A stretch of DNA of 64,000 nt from Oscillospiraceae bacterium (lineage in GTDB: Bacteria; Bacillota; Clostridia; Oscillospirales; Acutalibacteraceae), in NCBI GenBank assembly GCA_022483045.1, contig JAKVOA010000002.1, forward strand, positions 426,501-490,500, written 5' to 3'. The notes beneath the pieces are model-generated. The model ran no database searches and was not told the origin of the DNA. It saw nothing but the letters and a program-made list of their open reading frames with translations. Within the stretch, counting starts at the first letter, position 1. Every line of letters begins with the position of its first letter. Below, in pieces: positions 63,512 through 64,000 of this stretch. Both the position numbers and the translations under genes were made by a program.

Positions 63512-64000
63512 TTCGATGCCCCGCTTGCAGAGGAAGAACTGCTGCTTTGGCTCGACGCAGCCTTGGCAGACTCTGCTTTGCCGGCGAAGTCGGTAATCAC
63601 CATGACATCGCGCACTTTGGCAGGCGAAACATAGGGCTTGATTTCTGCATAAAGAGAAACATCATAGGGGCTGCTCTTGACAGCGGTCACTTTGCCTACC
63701 GGCAGTCCGCGCGGAAATTTCCCGCCAAAGCCGCTTTCCACAGCCAGACCGCTGGTGACAATCTGGTCGCCGGCCTTTACGGTGGTGCCGCTCGCCAGAT
63801 ATGACATTTTCACCAGGCCGCTGTCGGCAAGCTTTAGCTCGCTGCCCAAGACACCGGTGTCGCGGTTGGCGGTGTCACGTACGCCAAACTGCGCGCTGGT
63901 GTCGTAAATAGTGGTTACTTTAGCGGAAAGTGCGCTGACCTCACTGACCCAGCCAACCAAACCTGCCGAGGTGATAACCGGGCAGTCTTTGGTTACGCCC
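63508..64000 (-). CDS. mreC: rod shape-determining protein MreC, 3' part (start outside window)
   Basis: The frame is open to the window end and gives about 164 C-terminal residues: PVITSAGLVGWVSEVSALSAKV, YDTSAQFGVRDTANRDTGV, VTSGLAVESGFGGKFPRGLPVGKV. These form the MreC beta-domain; a Ser/Ala-rich tail (QSSSSSSASGASK) ends it. MreC is an extracytoplasmic scaffold linking MreB to PBP2. The N-terminal membrane helix and coiled coil are beyond the window. Confidence 0.93.
   Translation of the reverse strand, partial: GVTKDCPVITSAGLVGWVSEVSALSAKVTTIYDTSAQFGVRDTANRDTGVLGSELKLADSGLVKMSYLASGTTVKAGDQIVTSGLAVESGFGGKFPRGLPVGKVTAVKSSPYDVSLYAEIKPYVSPAKVRDVMVITDFAGKAESAKAASSQSSSSSSASGASK

Overview
The window looks like chromosome from an anaerobic, low-oxygen-adapted Firmicute of class Clostridia, most likely Oscillospiraceae/Ruminococcaceae. 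This is inferred from moderately high GC, Gram-positive gene orders (glmU-prs-pth-mfd; a yaaO-darA-holB-ricT-rsmI-like block; mreC-mreD-pbp2-minD-mgsA), lipoproteins with a Ser/Ala-rich spacer, pyruvate phosphate dikinase and a class III (oxygen-sensitive) ribonucleotide reductase. No species can be named from the sequence alone.

Layout. (1) 1-9.8 kb, minus strand: one flank of an integrative conjugative element of the Tn1549/CTn type: VirB4 ATPase (cut by the window edge), PrgI, VirB6/TrbL, Maff2 pilin-like protein, a VirD4 coupling protein, PcfB, a DUF3846 protein, a replication-initiator-like protein and a ParA/ParB pair. parB carries an in-frame TAG. The element abuts a tRNA-Arg(CCT) gene, and a 5' half of the same tRNA next to a strong promoter marks the attachment site. 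(2) 10.0-14.3 kb: a scrap yard of transferred DNA: a decayed asparaginase 3' end, an intact IS30-family element, two AT-rich genes, and two genes truncated head to head. (3) 14.4-24.0 kb, mostly minus: an HD hydrolase, a small helical protein, a translationally coupled operon of a FecCD-type ABC importer with sirohaem genes (sirC, cobA-hemD), and ppdK. (4) 24.4-34 kb: glmU (lacking the acetyltransferase domain), prs, pth, an NSS symporter, mfd and a lipoprotein with tandem Ser/Ala repeats. (5) 34-43 kb: an unknown 387-410 aa protein, a Smr protein, a MacB-like ABC pair with a very long coiled coil, a YfhO membrane protein and a YfbR-like nucleotidase. (6) 43-50 kb: an LCP cell-wall ligase, a YaaO-like decarboxylase, a c-di-AMP receptor, HolB, RicT, ferredoxin, a tRNA methyltransferase and RsmI. 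(7) 50-60 kb, minus: nrdG, a 54-aa free-standing glycyl-radical domain, nrdD, hxlR-queH, aspS, hisS, then a second, decayed IS30 copy. (8) 59.5-64 kb, minus: mgsA, minD, pbp2, mreD and the 3' part of mreC.

The observation I rate highest is the split anaerobic ribonucleotide reductase at 50.4-53.4 kb. The large NrdD seems to lack the C-terminal glycyl-radical motif. That motif is encoded by a separate 54-codon gene, with its own ribosome binding site, placed between nrdD and nrdG. The small gene and the ferredoxin gene at 48.2 kb are both short genes that gene-length filters would miss.
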